Assembly (NCBI RefSeq): GCF_002309535.1 | Contig: NZ_CP023275.1 | Location: forward strand, 1,736,001-1,800,000 | Length of the DNA: 64,000 nt | Direction: 5' to 3' | Origin: Sulfurospirillum diekertiae | Lineage (GTDB): Bacteria; Campylobacterota; Campylobacteria; Campylobacterales; Sulfurospirillaceae | Part shown: piece by piece, positions 8,887 through 17,342 of the stretch | How the letters are laid out: every line of letters begins with the position of its first letter | Position numbering within the stretch: the first letter of the stretch is position 1 | Translations under genes and position numbers: made by a program | Notes under the pieces: model-generated | Seen by the model: only the letters and a program-made list of their open reading frames with translations | What the model was told of the DNA's origin: nothing | Databases searched by the model: none

Positions 8887-9647
8887 GACGCTGGCTTGCA
8901 TTGAGTGCTACAACACTTTTATTGGTAGGTTGTGCACAACAGCAAACCGTTGAAACACCAACACTTCCTATTGCAAACAATACGCCTACTGAGCAAAAAA
9001 TGTATCTTGGAGAAAAACCTTCCAATGAATATTTTCTTCAAAAAGAGCATGAAAGCTTTGACTTACGCACAGCACCCGATCTCTCACTTCGCGAATCTAT
9101 TGTCCAAAATGCACTGATGTATTTAGGTAAACGTGACGGAGGCGATTGCTCAGGCTTTGTGAGTCTTATCAACTACAAAACAGGTGATCCATTTTTTCAA
9201 GATAAAGAGCTGAGTCAAAGCTTTGACAATGCTAGAAAATCACGCGCGATGTTCAACCTTATGTCTAAAAAAGGGAATGCCTTTGAGACAACATTGCCAC
9301 ATATGGGCGATCTTGTCTTTTTTGAAAATACAGAGCGAAAACCAGCAGTAAAAACAAAAGGTAAAGGCAAAAATAAAATAGCGGCGAAACAGCCTGCCGT
9401 TCAAGTCGCTGAAAACATTACTCATGTAGGTATTGTCACAAAAGTAGAAACAGATGGGACAGTTGAGTTTATTCACCATTCTAATGGCAAAAATATTTTG
9501 GATTATATGAATTTTAATTACCCAATGCTCACTAATAAAGATGGCAAAGTCATTAATACCTATATGAAACGATGCCCCTCTCAAAAAGGTGCAGCACAAC
9601 CTCAGTGTATGAATATCGCCTTTTTCGTGGCGTATGGAACGTTTTAG
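8883..9647 (+). CDS. NlpC/P60-type lipoprotein, copy 2
   Basis: 254 residues, paralogous to the gene before it. The lipobox is L-V-G-C (cysteine near residue 17), the catalytic motif D-C-S-G-F is near residue 90, and the histidine is in T-H-V-G-I near residue 180. Compared with copy 1 it has a longer N-terminal linker and a Lys-rich insertion of about 20 residues (K-T-K-G-K-G-K-N-K) just before the catalytic His strand. That basic loop could bind teichoic or glycan anions or DNA; this is inference. Translation is coupled to copy 1 through an ATGA overlap. Confidence 0.82.
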   Translation: MRRWLALSATTLLLVGCAQQQTVETPTLPIANNTPTEQKMYLGEKPSNEYFLQKEHESFDLRTAPDLSLRESIVQNALMYLGKRDGGDCSGFVSLINYKTGDPFFQDKELSQSFDNARKSRAMFNLMSKKGNAFETTLPHMGDLVFFENTERKPAVKTKGKGKNKIAAKQPAVQVAENITHVGIVTKVETDGTVEFIHHSNGKNILDYMNFNYPMLTNKDGKVINTYMKRCPSQKGAAQPQCMNIAFFVAYGTF

Positions 9648-9663
9648 ATTTTACATGTAAAGA

Positions 9664-9704
9664 ATTCAAAGGTAATGAGCTTGATTCGTTCATTGCCTTT
9701 GAAT
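9664..9704. terminator. Long hairpin between lipoprotein and TetR genes
   Basis: Arms of 15 bases (ATTCAAAGGTAATGA / TCATTGCCTTTGAAT) pair with one T-G mismatch around an 11-base loop. The hairpin lies between two convergent genes and is directly preceded by a TTTACATGTAAA copy (9650-9661). There is no long T-run, so it may be a bidirectional terminator or a processing barrier. Confidence 0.6.
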
Positions 9705-9745
9705 GGTGCAGGCGATTACCTTAACATAAACTGCGAAACAAGTCA

Positions 9746-10366
9746 TTACTCTTTTGACTCATTAGATATCCCATACGCTTTTATAAAAACATCGATTGCT
9801 CTTTTGGTAATGTTTGTTATTTCTTCTTTTGAAAGTTTCGTTTTTACATGTAATAAATAAGGAAGTAATGTTTCAGACTCAAGCAAAGCCAAAAGATGTT
9901 TTGCTGCTACCAATGGATCCGCTGTTCTAAGCTTATGTAATCTCATCGCTTCTTCAAGAAAGATAGAGATAATGTTATGTGCTTTACATATGCCATTATT
10001 GTAAACGACTTTACCGAGTTCTCTTTGGGGATCCCCTGCAATCGCCAACATTCTTGTTGTAAAAATTTCATCTGAATAAATATAGGATAAAAAATTTTCA
10101 CCAAATGCACACAGTGTTTCAATAATATTTTCTTGCTTAAAATTTAAAGACCCAAATGTCATTTCAATATCCGTTTCTACTCTTTTACGAATCGTTTCAA
10201 AGAACAACTCTTCTTTAGATTGAAAATAATTATACAGTGTTGACTTTGATCCTCCAAGCCGTGATGATATTTCTAATATAGACGTTTTTTCAAAGCCACG
10301 TTCTTTAAAAATTTGTATGGCGATTTCAATAATTTCTGCCCTTTTTGCTTCTGTTTTTAATTTCAT
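9746..10366 (-). CDS. TetR-family regulator of the EmrAB-type efflux operon
   Basis: 206 residues. Residues 8-55 form the TetR helix-turn-helix (G-F-E-K-T-S-I-L-E-I-S then S-K-S-T-L-Y-N-Y-F). The C-terminal part resembles the AcrR/AefR ligand-binding class. It is divergent from the three-gene efflux operon starting at 10481, with a 114-bp spacer, so it most likely represses that operon and itself. The inducer is unknown. A variant palindrome (9844-9853) is inside the gene near its 3' end. Confidence 0.88.
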   Translation of the reverse strand: MKLKTEAKRAEIIEIAIQIFKERGFEKTSILEISSRLGGSKSTLYNYFQSKEELFFETIRKRVETDIEMTFGSLNFKQENIIETLCAFGENFLSYIYSDEIFTTRMLAIAGDPQRELGKVVYNNGICKAHNIISIFLEEAMRLHKLRTADPLVAAKHLLALLESETLLPYLLHVKTKLSKEEITNITKRAIDVFIKAYGISNESKE

Positions 10367-10447
10367 TGATTAACCCTTAGTCTAAACTTATTGACATATT
10401 TTAACAAAATTTGGATATGATTTTATAAAGATACTTTAGTGTACAGT

Positions 10448-10453
10448 TATAAT
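10448..10453 (+). promoter_or_regulatory. Candidate -10 box of the efflux operon
   Basis: TATAAT lies 27 bases before the ATG of the outer-membrane factor gene, with the strong ribosome binding site AAAGGAGGAG between them. A TTGACA is present further upstream at 10391-10396, but its spacing to this box is too long for a canonical pair. Confidence 0.4.
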
Positions 10454-10480
10454 AAGAAAAAATATATCAAAGGAGGAGTA

Positions 10481-11917
10481 ATGATTCACTGTAGGAAAGC
10501 CTTTTTGATTGGATTGTTAACCTTGTTAGGAATAACGGGATGCTCTCTTCCTCTAACAAATGAAGAGACGCCACAGATCGCACCTATCAACGCCTATCAA
10601 ACAAAAGAGACATTCAAAACGACGATTGCCCAGTGGCCCAATGAACATTGGTGGGAAGCGTATCAAGATGCACAACTCACGCAATTAATCCAAGAAGGAT
10701 TGAAAAATTCACCTGATATTAAGGCGGTATCAGCGAGAGTAACGCAAGCAAGTGCTGTTATGGGTATAGCACGTTCCTCTTTGCTTCCTCAAGTGGGGGT
10801 TAATGCTTCCGCTTCTCGTGAAAAAGAAAGTTACAACTATCTCACACCAGCATCCGTTGTACCACATAATTGGAACAGTTATGGACTTGTAAGCCTTAAC
10901 ATGAGTTGGGAACTTGATTTTTGGGGTAAAAATAGAGCAGCATTAGCAGCAGCAACTTCAGAATTTGAGGCAATGCTTGCCGATCAAGCGCAAGCCGAGC
11001 TTATTTTATCAAGCGCTATTGCAACATCGTATGCTACGCTAGCACAACTCTTTGCAATCAGAGACAACGCAAGCGCTTCCATGGATAATAAACAAAAAAT
11101 TGTCGGATTAATGCAAAAAAGATTTGACCAAGGCCTTGAAAATAAAGCAGGAATCAGTGGTGTACAAGAACAATACGCACAAGCAGTAGGCACTCTACAA
11201 ACCATAGATGAACAAATAGCACTGAGCAAAAATCAAATGGCTGCACTCTTAGGTGAGGGGCCTGATAAAGGACTTAGTATCCAAAGACCAACACTCAATG
11301 TTGATACAGCATATTCTCTTCCAAAAGAAATGGCACTCAATCTTCTGGGCAGACGCCCTGATATTGTCTCTGCACGTTTACAAGTTGAGTCAAGACAGTC
11401 TAAAATTTACCAAAAAAAAGCGGCGTTTTATCCTAATATCAACCTCTCCGCACTGATTGGTTTTCAATCTTTAGGATTAAACAACCTTACCAAAACAGGT
11501 TCTGATATTGGAGCCATTGGTCCGGCACTTTACTTACCTATTTTTAGTGCAGGTGCGTTAGAATCAGACTTAAAAAGCGCAAAAGCTGCTTATGAAGAAG
11601 CGGTTGCGAATTACGACAGCACCGTGGTACATGCACTTCAAGACGTTGCCGATGTGGGGGTAAGCCAAAAAAGCCTCTCAGAGCAAATTAAAACTGCCCA
11701 AGCAGGAGTGAATGCCGCAACTCAAAGCTATAATGTAAGCTATCAACGTCATCAGCAAGGTTTAGCAAGCTATATGGATCTATTATATGCGCATGACAAT
11801 GTTTACATGTCGCAAAAAAACCTTATTACCCTTGAAACAAAATCCCTTATCTTAGATATCGCTATGAAACGCGCCCTAGGTGGCGGATATTTAATGGTAC
11901 AACAACATCATAATTAA
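10481..11917 (+). CDS. Outer-membrane efflux lipoprotein (NodT/OprM family)
   Basis: 478 residues. It starts at ATG 10481, which follows AAAGGAGGAG. A lipoprotein signal with lipobox I-T-G-C places the lipidated cysteine near residue 21. Two OEP (TolC-like) repeats follow, with the NodT landmarks W-W-E-A-Y, L-D-F-W-G-K-N-R near residue 145 and L-G-R-R-P-D-I near 300. It would form the trimeric outer-membrane channel for the EmrA/EmrB-like pair encoded directly downstream. It is the first gene of the operon. Confidence 0.93.
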   Translation: MIHCRKAFLIGLLTLLGITGCSLPLTNEETPQIAPINAYQTKETFKTTIAQWPNEHWWEAYQDAQLTQLIQEGLKNSPDIKAVSARVTQASAVMGIARSSLLPQVGVNASASREKESYNYLTPASVVPHNWNSYGLVSLNMSWELDFWGKNRAALAAATSEFEAMLADQAQAELILSSAIATSYATLAQLFAIRDNASASMDNKQKIVGLMQKRFDQGLENKAGISGVQEQYAQAVGTLQTIDEQIALSKNQMAALLGEGPDKGLSIQRPTLNVDTAYSLPKEMALNLLGRRPDIVSARLQVESRQSKIYQKKAAFYPNINLSALIGFQSLGLNNLTKTGSDIGAIGPALYLPIFSAGALESDLKSAKAAYEEAVANYDSTVVHALQDVADVGVSQKSLSEQIKTAQAGVNAATQSYNVSYQRHQQGLASYMDLLYAHDNVYMSQKNLITLETKSLILDIAMKRALGGGYLMVQQHHN

Positions 11918-11931
11918 GCGAAGGAATACGC

Positions 11932-13062
11932 ATGTCAGAAAATACCATCCATGAAACTCCAAACACTAAGCGTAAAAAACTACTCATTGGTTTTACTCTA
12001 ATTGTCATAATAATAGGTGTACTCGTAAGCCTTTACTGGTTTATGTATGCGTCCCATTTTGTCAGCACAGACAATGCCTATACAGCTGTCGAAACAGCGC
12101 AAATTACGCCTGCTATCGACGGTACGATTCGTGAGATACTTGTGACCGATACACAAAGTGTTAAAGCAGGTGATATTTTGGTCAAAATCGACCCAATTGA
12201 TACTAAAAGCCAACTGGATCAAGCAAAGGCAAACTTAGACAGTGCTATTCGTCGTGTTCAAGGCTATATCGCAAATGATGGTAATTTACAAGCTCAAATT
12301 ACCGCTAAAGAAGCTGATGCAAAGCGTGTTTTAGCGCAGCTGCAAGCATCACAAGCCGATAAAGACAAAGCAGCAATAGATTTAAAACGCAGAGAAGCAC
12401 TGATTGGCTCAGGTTCTGTTTCACAAGATGAGCTCACACTGATCCAAAATGCTTACACAACTGCAAAATCAAATTTTGAAGCATTACAAGCCACATCATT
12501 GGAAATAGGGGCCAATTTAAAAGCGGCGCAATACGCCAAAAAAATCAACGATGCACTCATTCAAGGGACAACAGAAGAGTCTCATCCTGAAGTCCTTGCT
12601 GCTCGTGCCAAATTGGATCAAGCTGAAATTGATTTTAATCGCACGATTATTAAATCACCTATTGATGGCATTGTTTCGAAACGTTATGTCCAATTAGGTC
12701 AGCGCGTTCAGCAAGGAATGAACCTTTTATCCGTCGTTCCCATAACCAAAATACACGTTGATGCTAATTTTAAAGAAGTTCAATTACCTAAAGTTAACGT
12801 TGGACAAAAAGCGATCGTGTATTCTGATCTTTACGGTAAACATGTGATTTATCATGGTATTGTAGAAGGATTTTCGGGTGGTACAGGCGCAGCATTTTCC
12901 GCCATTCCTGCTCAAAATGCAACGGGGAACTGGATTAAAGTTGTTCAGCGCATTCCTGTCAGAATTCAACTGGATGAAGATGAGTTAAAAGAACATCCAT
13001 TAAGAGTCGGCCTTTCAATGAACGTTGAAATCGACACCACCACGAATTCTCGAAAAGAATAA
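11932..13062 (+). CDS. EmrA/HlyD-family periplasmic adaptor
   Basis: 376 residues with one membrane anchor (about residues 17-39). The biotinyl-lipoyl half motifs (V-S-T-D-N-A-Y-T and I-K-S-P-I-D-G-I-V) flank a long coiled coil of about residues 95-215, and a beta-barrel domain follows. S-T-D-N-A-Y near residue 45 is typical of the EmrA subgroup. The adaptor joins the inner-membrane transporter to the outer-membrane channel. AAGGA lies six bases before the ATG, and the gene sits between those for its two partners. Confidence 0.93.
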   Translation: MSENTIHETPNTKRKKLLIGFTLIVIIIGVLVSLYWFMYASHFVSTDNAYTAVETAQITPAIDGTIREILVTDTQSVKAGDILVKIDPIDTKSQLDQAKANLDSAIRRVQGYIANDGNLQAQITAKEADAKRVLAQLQASQADKDKAAIDLKRREALIGSGSVSQDELTLIQNAYTTAKSNFEALQATSLEIGANLKAAQYAKKINDALIQGTTEESHPEVLAARAKLDQAEIDFNRTIIKSPIDGIVSKRYVQLGQRVQQGMNLLSVVPITKIHVDANFKEVQLPKVNVGQKAIVYSDLYGKHVIYHGIVEGFSGGTGAAFSAIPAQNATGNWIKVVQRIPVRIQLDEDELKEHPLRVGLSMNVEIDTTTNSRKE

Positions 13063-13064
13063 CC

Positions 13065-14585
13065 ATGTCGCCCAATGATGCAACTATGACACCTCTAGGC
13101 AAAGGGGAATTTATACTTGTAACCTTTATGCTTTGTGCGGCCAATTTTATGGCTGTTTTAAACACAACGATTGCTAATGTGGCTGTACCTACCATCGCTG
13201 GCAATTTAGGTGTCACACTCAGTCAAGGAACGTGGGTGATTACCTCTTATGCCGTCGGTGAAGCGATTACAGTACCTTTGACAGGATGGCTTGCCGCGCG
13301 TTTTGGTTCTGTACGCGTTTTTGCGATTGCCATGGTTTGTTTTGGTTTGTTATCTGCTGCATGTGGGATGGCTCCTTCTTTGGGACTTCTTGTCACAGCT
13401 CGACTCTTGCAAGGTATTGCGGGAGGCCCTTTGATGCCATTGTCGCAAACGCTTCTTCTTCGCATTTTTCCAAAAGAAAAAGCAGGAGCAGCCATTGGAA
13501 TGTGGTCCATGACAACACTGGTTGCACCGGTTGTTGGACCCATCGCTGGTGGTTATTTATGTGATGAATATACTTGGCACGATGTCTTTTTTCTCAATGC
13601 ACCTATAGGGCTCGTTTGTGGTTTTTTTGCATGGAAACTGTTAAAACGTTATGCAGATGAATTGCGCAAAAATCCAATTGATGTCATTGGGCTTGCTTTG
13701 CTCATTATTTGGGTTATGGCGCTTCAAATTATGCTAGATGAAGGTAAAGATTTGGATTGGTTTGCTTCAAATGAAATCATTATGCTTTGCATCGTTGCAG
13801 TAGTGGCATTTTGTGCTTTTCTTATTTGGGAATGGTATGATGAACATCCTATCGTTGATTTAAAAGTTTTTAGGCATCGTGGTTTTTGGGTCAGCGTCTT
13901 GACCATCAGTTTAGCCTATGCCGCATTTTTTGGTATCAATGTTCTTACACCACTGTGGTTACAAAATTTTATGGCTTATACGGCTACAAATGCGGGACTT
14001 ACGACATGTTGGATGGGATTATCCGCCCTTCTTATCTCACCATTCGTTTCCAAAAGTGCTGAAAAAATGGACTCTCGAAAAATTGTCTTTTTTGGCATTT
14101 TGCTCATGGGCTTCGTTGCATTTTGGAGAAGTATTGCAACAACTGATATGGACTATTGGAGCATTGCTCTGCCCATTTTAGTCATGGGATTTGGAATACC
14201 GTGCTTTTTTATTCCTGTGACAGGACTTGCACTTAAAAGTGTTGAACTCAAAGAAATTTACTCAGCAGCAGGGTTAATGAGTTTTTTACGAACACTCTCA
14301 GGAGCAGTTTCAACCTCGGTTGTCACAACGACATGGACCAATACCATCACGGTTAAACATGCCGAGCTTTCTGATGTCGTTCAAGACCAAGGATTACGAA
14401 CTCTTTTAGGGCAACAAAATATATTTTCACAAGCGGCTACCAATGAATTTATCAATTCTTTGGTTACAAGCCAAGCCGTCATGTTAGCAACCAATGATCT
14501 TATGCTTTTTATTGGATTTACCTTCACCATAGCCGCATGCATCATTTGGTTGGCTCCTAAGCCTAAAAAACCTGTATCAGCTTAA
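13065..14585 (+). CDS. EmrB/QacA-type MFS drug transporter (DHA2, 14 TM)
   Basis: 506 residues with about 14 membrane helices, the DHA2 topology. Visible landmarks are L-N-T-T-I-A-N-V-A in helix 1, L-Q-G-I-A-G-G-P in helix 4, and the antiporter motif C region G-P-I-A-G-G-Y near residue 160. It would export hydrophobic compounds by proton antiport through the tripartite complex. It begins two bases after the adaptor gene. The substrate is not predictable from sequence. Confidence 0.93.
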   Translation: MSPNDATMTPLGKGEFILVTFMLCAANFMAVLNTTIANVAVPTIAGNLGVTLSQGTWVITSYAVGEAITVPLTGWLAARFGSVRVFAIAMVCFGLLSAACGMAPSLGLLVTARLLQGIAGGPLMPLSQTLLLRIFPKEKAGAAIGMWSMTTLVAPVVGPIAGGYLCDEYTWHDVFFLNAPIGLVCGFFAWKLLKRYADELRKNPIDVIGLALLIIWVMALQIMLDEGKDLDWFASNEIIMLCIVAVVAFCAFLIWEWYDEHPIVDLKVFRHRGFWVSVLTISLAYAAFFGINVLTPLWLQNFMAYTATNAGLTTCWMGLSALLISPFVSKSAEKMDSRKIVFFGILLMGFVAFWRSIATTDMDYWSIALPILVMGFGIPCFFIPVTGLALKSVELKEIYSAAGLMSFLRTLSGAVSTSVVTTTWTNTITVKHAELSDVVQDQGLRTLLGQQNIFSQAATNEFINSLVTSQAVMLATNDLMLFIGFTFTIAACIIWLAPKPKKPVSA

Positions 14586-14616
14586 ACAACTGATACGGTC
14601 ATAAAAGGATAGAAGA

Positions 14617-15060
14617 ATGTATCAAAAAATATTGGTTCCAATAGATGGCTCTGAATTGTCAAAAAAAGCAGTAAAACAAGCTGTTGCATTTGCCAAAGAG
14701 TCAAGTGCAGAGCTCGTTTTTTTTCATGCCAAAGATATCAAACATTTTCTATACGATGGCATGGAGGCAATTTTTGATCCCAATGCACAAACTATCTATG
14801 AAGAAAATATCACTACAATTTGTCAAGCATTTTTAGATGAAGCTCTCAGTATTGCACAAGCCAACAAGGTTGTGTCCCAACAAATTCTTGTTGAGAATTC
14901 TACGCCCTATCAAGCAATTATTGATTATGCACACTCGCATACATGCGATTTAATTCTTATGGCATCACATGGTTTTGGTGCATTAGAAGGGATTTTTCTC
15001 GGAAGTCAAACCAACAAAGTGATTGTTCTTTCTAAAATCCCTGTTCTTATCATAAAATAA
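14617..15060 (+). CDS. Universal stress protein, UspA family
   Basis: 147 residues, one Usp domain. It opens with I-L-V-P-I-D-G-S-E-L-S-K-K-A. The nucleotide-binding loop near the C-terminus reads S-H-G-F-G-A then G-S-Q-T-N-K-V, close to the G-2x-G-9x-G-S motif of ATP-binding members. It is 31 bases after emrB and probably co-transcribed with the pump; AAAGGATAGAAG precedes the ATG. A 7-bp hairpin (14574-14596) spans the emrB stop and may set its relative expression. The role is stress-related, with no defined reaction. Confidence 0.88.
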   Translation: MYQKILVPIDGSELSKKAVKQAVAFAKESSAELVFFHAKDIKHFLYDGMEAIFDPNAQTIYEENITTICQAFLDEALSIAQANKVVSQQILVENSTPYQAIIDYAHSHTCDLILMASHGFGALEGIFLGSQTNKVIVLSKIPVLIIK

Positions 15061-15127
15061 GTTTAATTTTTTTACGACTAGATGGTTAATGAGGTATAGA
15101 GCGATAACCTGTTAACAAACGTATGAA

Positions 15128-15153
15128 AAGAATGCTCAATTTGGCGCATTCTT
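15128..15153. terminator. Convergent hairpin between usp and ABC exporter operon
   Basis: An 8-bp perfect stem AAGAATGC / GCATTCTT with a 10-base loop lies between the plus-strand usp gene and the 3' end of the minus-strand exporter operon. It is a likely shared terminator, though T-runs are weak. Confidence 0.5.
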
Positions 15154-15159
15154 CCATAT

Positions 15160-16254
15160 TTAGCGTGATCTTCGCCTAAAAAAGATCATTGCAATACTCA
15201 TAGAAATAATCCCTAAAAAAAGCATCGGCACAATCTGACTCCAAGCAATCTCCCACGAAATATCTTTTAGAAAAACACCTTTGATCAGAACAAGATAATA
15301 TTTAAGCGGTGTAAGTGTCGTTAAAGGCTGTAACCATGAAGGCATATTTTCCACAGGTGTCGCAAAACCTGAGAGTAAAATCGACGGAAGCAAGAAAACA
15401 AAGGAGCCTAAGATAGCTTGTTGTTGGGTATTTGAAAGCGCTGAGATAAATAAACCAATACCTGAGATGGAAAACAAAAAGACGATCACGCCTGTATAAA
15501 GGATGGTTAAAGAGCCCATAAAGGGAACACCAAAAAGATAAAGAGCTGCAAGCAAAATTAAGAAAGACTCACTCATGCTAATCAACAAAGCGGGCACCAA
15601 CTTTCCAATCAAAATCTCAAACGGGCGCAGAGGAGAGACCAGAATTTGATCAAACGTTCCCAGCTCTCGCTCTCTCGCAATCGAAAGTGCTGTTAACAGC
15701 ATCGCTACCACCATCGTAATCGTGCCAAAAAGGTTGGGCACAATCCACCAAAAATTACTCAAATTGGGATTAAAAAAGAAGCGTGTTTGAATGCTAATAG
15801 CACTTGTTGAGGGTTGTTTACTCAGAAAAAAAGTTTGCACGATACTGCTTAAATACCCCTCCACAATTTGTGCCGTGTTGGAGCGTCTTCCATCCAGTAA
15901 GAGTTGCACATTGGCTTTAGCGCTTAAAACCTCTTTGCCAAAACCACTGGGGATGACAAGAACGGCTAAGACTTTTTGAGTATTGATAAGCCCTTCAATC
16001 TCACCTTGATGGTGAACACGAAGCAATTTTTGGACGTACGAAGAGCCTTTGAGATTCTGAATCAACTCTTGGCTTGTGTGTGATCCATCTTGATCAAAAA
16101 CAGCTAAATCAATATGCTTCACTTCCAAAGTCGCAGCAAAGGAGAACATCATCACTTGAATAAGCGGAGGTACAATCACCACAAAAAGGCTTTTTTTGTC
16201 ATTTTTGATCGCCAATGCTTCTTTGCGAATCAATGCCAATAATCGACCTATCAT
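15160..16254 (-). CDS. ABC-2 exporter permease, YbhR-like
   Basis: 364 residues from ATG 16252-16254, which overlaps the stop of the preceding permease gene (ATGA). It has one N-terminal helix, a large external domain of about 140 residues, and five C-terminal helices, the ABC2_membrane_3 layout. The segment R-E-R-E-L-G-T-F-D-Q-I-L-V-S-P is the cytoplasmic coupling motif that contacts the ATPase. With the neighbouring permease it forms the transmembrane part of a YbhFSR-type exporter. It is the last gene of a five-gene operon. Confidence 0.9.
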   Translation of the reverse strand: MIGRLLALIRKEALAIKNDKKSLFVVIVPPLIQVMMFSFAATLEVKHIDLAVFDQDGSHTSQELIQNLKGSSYVQKLLRVHHQGEIEGLINTQKVLAVLVIPSGFGKEVLSAKANVQLLLDGRRSNTAQIVEGYLSSIVQTFFLSKQPSTSAISIQTRFFFNPNLSNFWWIVPNLFGTITMVVAMLLTALSIARERELGTFDQILVSPLRPFEILIGKLVPALLISMSESFLILLAALYLFGVPFMGSLTILYTGVIVFLFSISGIGLFISALSNTQQQAILGSFVFLLPSILLSGFATPVENMPSWLQPLTTLTPLKYYLVLIKGVFLKDISWEIAWSQIVPMLFLGIISMSIAMIFFRRRSR

Positions 16255-17342
16255 TCCAACCCCTTCTTTGTTTTTTTCACCACAAGAGTGAAAAAGAAAA
16301 GCCCTACAACAAACATACACACCATATCTTTGATAAAAATGGAAGGGATATTGCCCACTAGAAAAATTGTCTGTAAAGACTCTACAAAATACCGAGCAGG
16401 GATGATATACGTAAAATACTGTAATACTATAGGCATATTGTTGATCTCAAACAAAAAGCCTGAGAGTAAAAAGGCAGGTAAAAACCCTGCGATAATGGAA
16501 ACTTGCGCAGCCACAAATTGATTTTTAGCGATGGTAGAGATGAGTAAACCAATGCTAAGGGAAGGGAACAGGTAAAAAGCACTGAGTAAAAGCAAAATGC
16601 CAAAATTGCCATTAAAAGGAATCTCATACCAAAAATAGGCCACCACAAAACACAAAAGCATCGAGCCTAATCCCAAAATAAAATATGGGATTAATTTTCC
16701 TAAAAGAATCTCTATCATCGATGTAGGTGTTGCCATGAGCGCTTCCATCGTACCTCGCTCCCATTCTCTAGCTATGACTAAAGCGGTGAGCAAAATTCCA
16801 ATAAGCGTCATGACAACACTGATGGAGCCGGGAATCAGAAAGTACCGACTCGAAAGCGGCGGATTGAACCAATAACGAGGCACAATCGTGATACCACGTG
16901 AGGGCATAATTCCCTCTTCAATGGCCCACGTTTGGATGATTTTAGAGGCGTAATTTTGAGTCAATCCACCCGTATTGGGTTCGGTTGCATCGATGAGGAT
17001 TTGAATGCTATAGTTGTTGTGTTTGCCAAAGGACTCAGGCACTTCTAAAACGCCTTTAAGTTCATTATCTTGAAGCGATTGCATCAACTCTTTTTTGCTG
17101 TAAGCAATGTGCGTCTTAAAAAAAGAAGAGCCAACAAACGAAGAAACCAAGTCATGCGCTTCTTTGGTGTTACTTTTATTGATAATTCCTAAAGGAATAT
17201 TGCGCGCATCCAACGAGACGGCATAGCCCATTAAAAAGAGTAAGATCAACGGCAAAATGACCGCAATCAAAATGGCACTAGGATCACGGATGATTTGCAA
17301 GCTCTCTTTGATTAAAAGTGCCCAAAGTCGTTTGCGGTTCAT
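16251..17342 (-). CDS. ABC-2 exporter permease, YbhS-like
   Basis: 363 residues with the same topology as its neighbour: an N-terminal helix (about residues 22-41), a soluble domain, and five C-terminal helices. The coupling segment R-E-W-E-R-G-T-M-E-A-L-M-A-T-P is near residue 190. It pairs with the YbhR-like permease and the double ATPase. The gene overlaps both neighbours by four bases, so the subunits are produced in step. Confidence 0.9.
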   Translation of the reverse strand: MNRKRLWALLIKESLQIIRDPSAILIAVILPLILLFLMGYAVSLDARNIPLGIINKSNTKEAHDLVSSFVGSSFFKTHIAYSKKELMQSLQDNELKGVLEVPESFGKHNNYSIQILIDATEPNTGGLTQNYASKIIQTWAIEEGIMPSRGITIVPRYWFNPPLSSRYFLIPGSISVVMTLIGILLTALVIAREWERGTMEALMATPTSMIEILLGKLIPYFILGLGSMLLCFVVAYFWYEIPFNGNFGILLLLSAFYLFPSLSIGLLISTIAKNQFVAAQVSIIAGFLPAFLLSGFLFEINNMPIVLQYFTYIIPARYFVESLQTIFLVGNIPSIFIKDMVCMFVVGLFFFTLVVKKTKKGLE

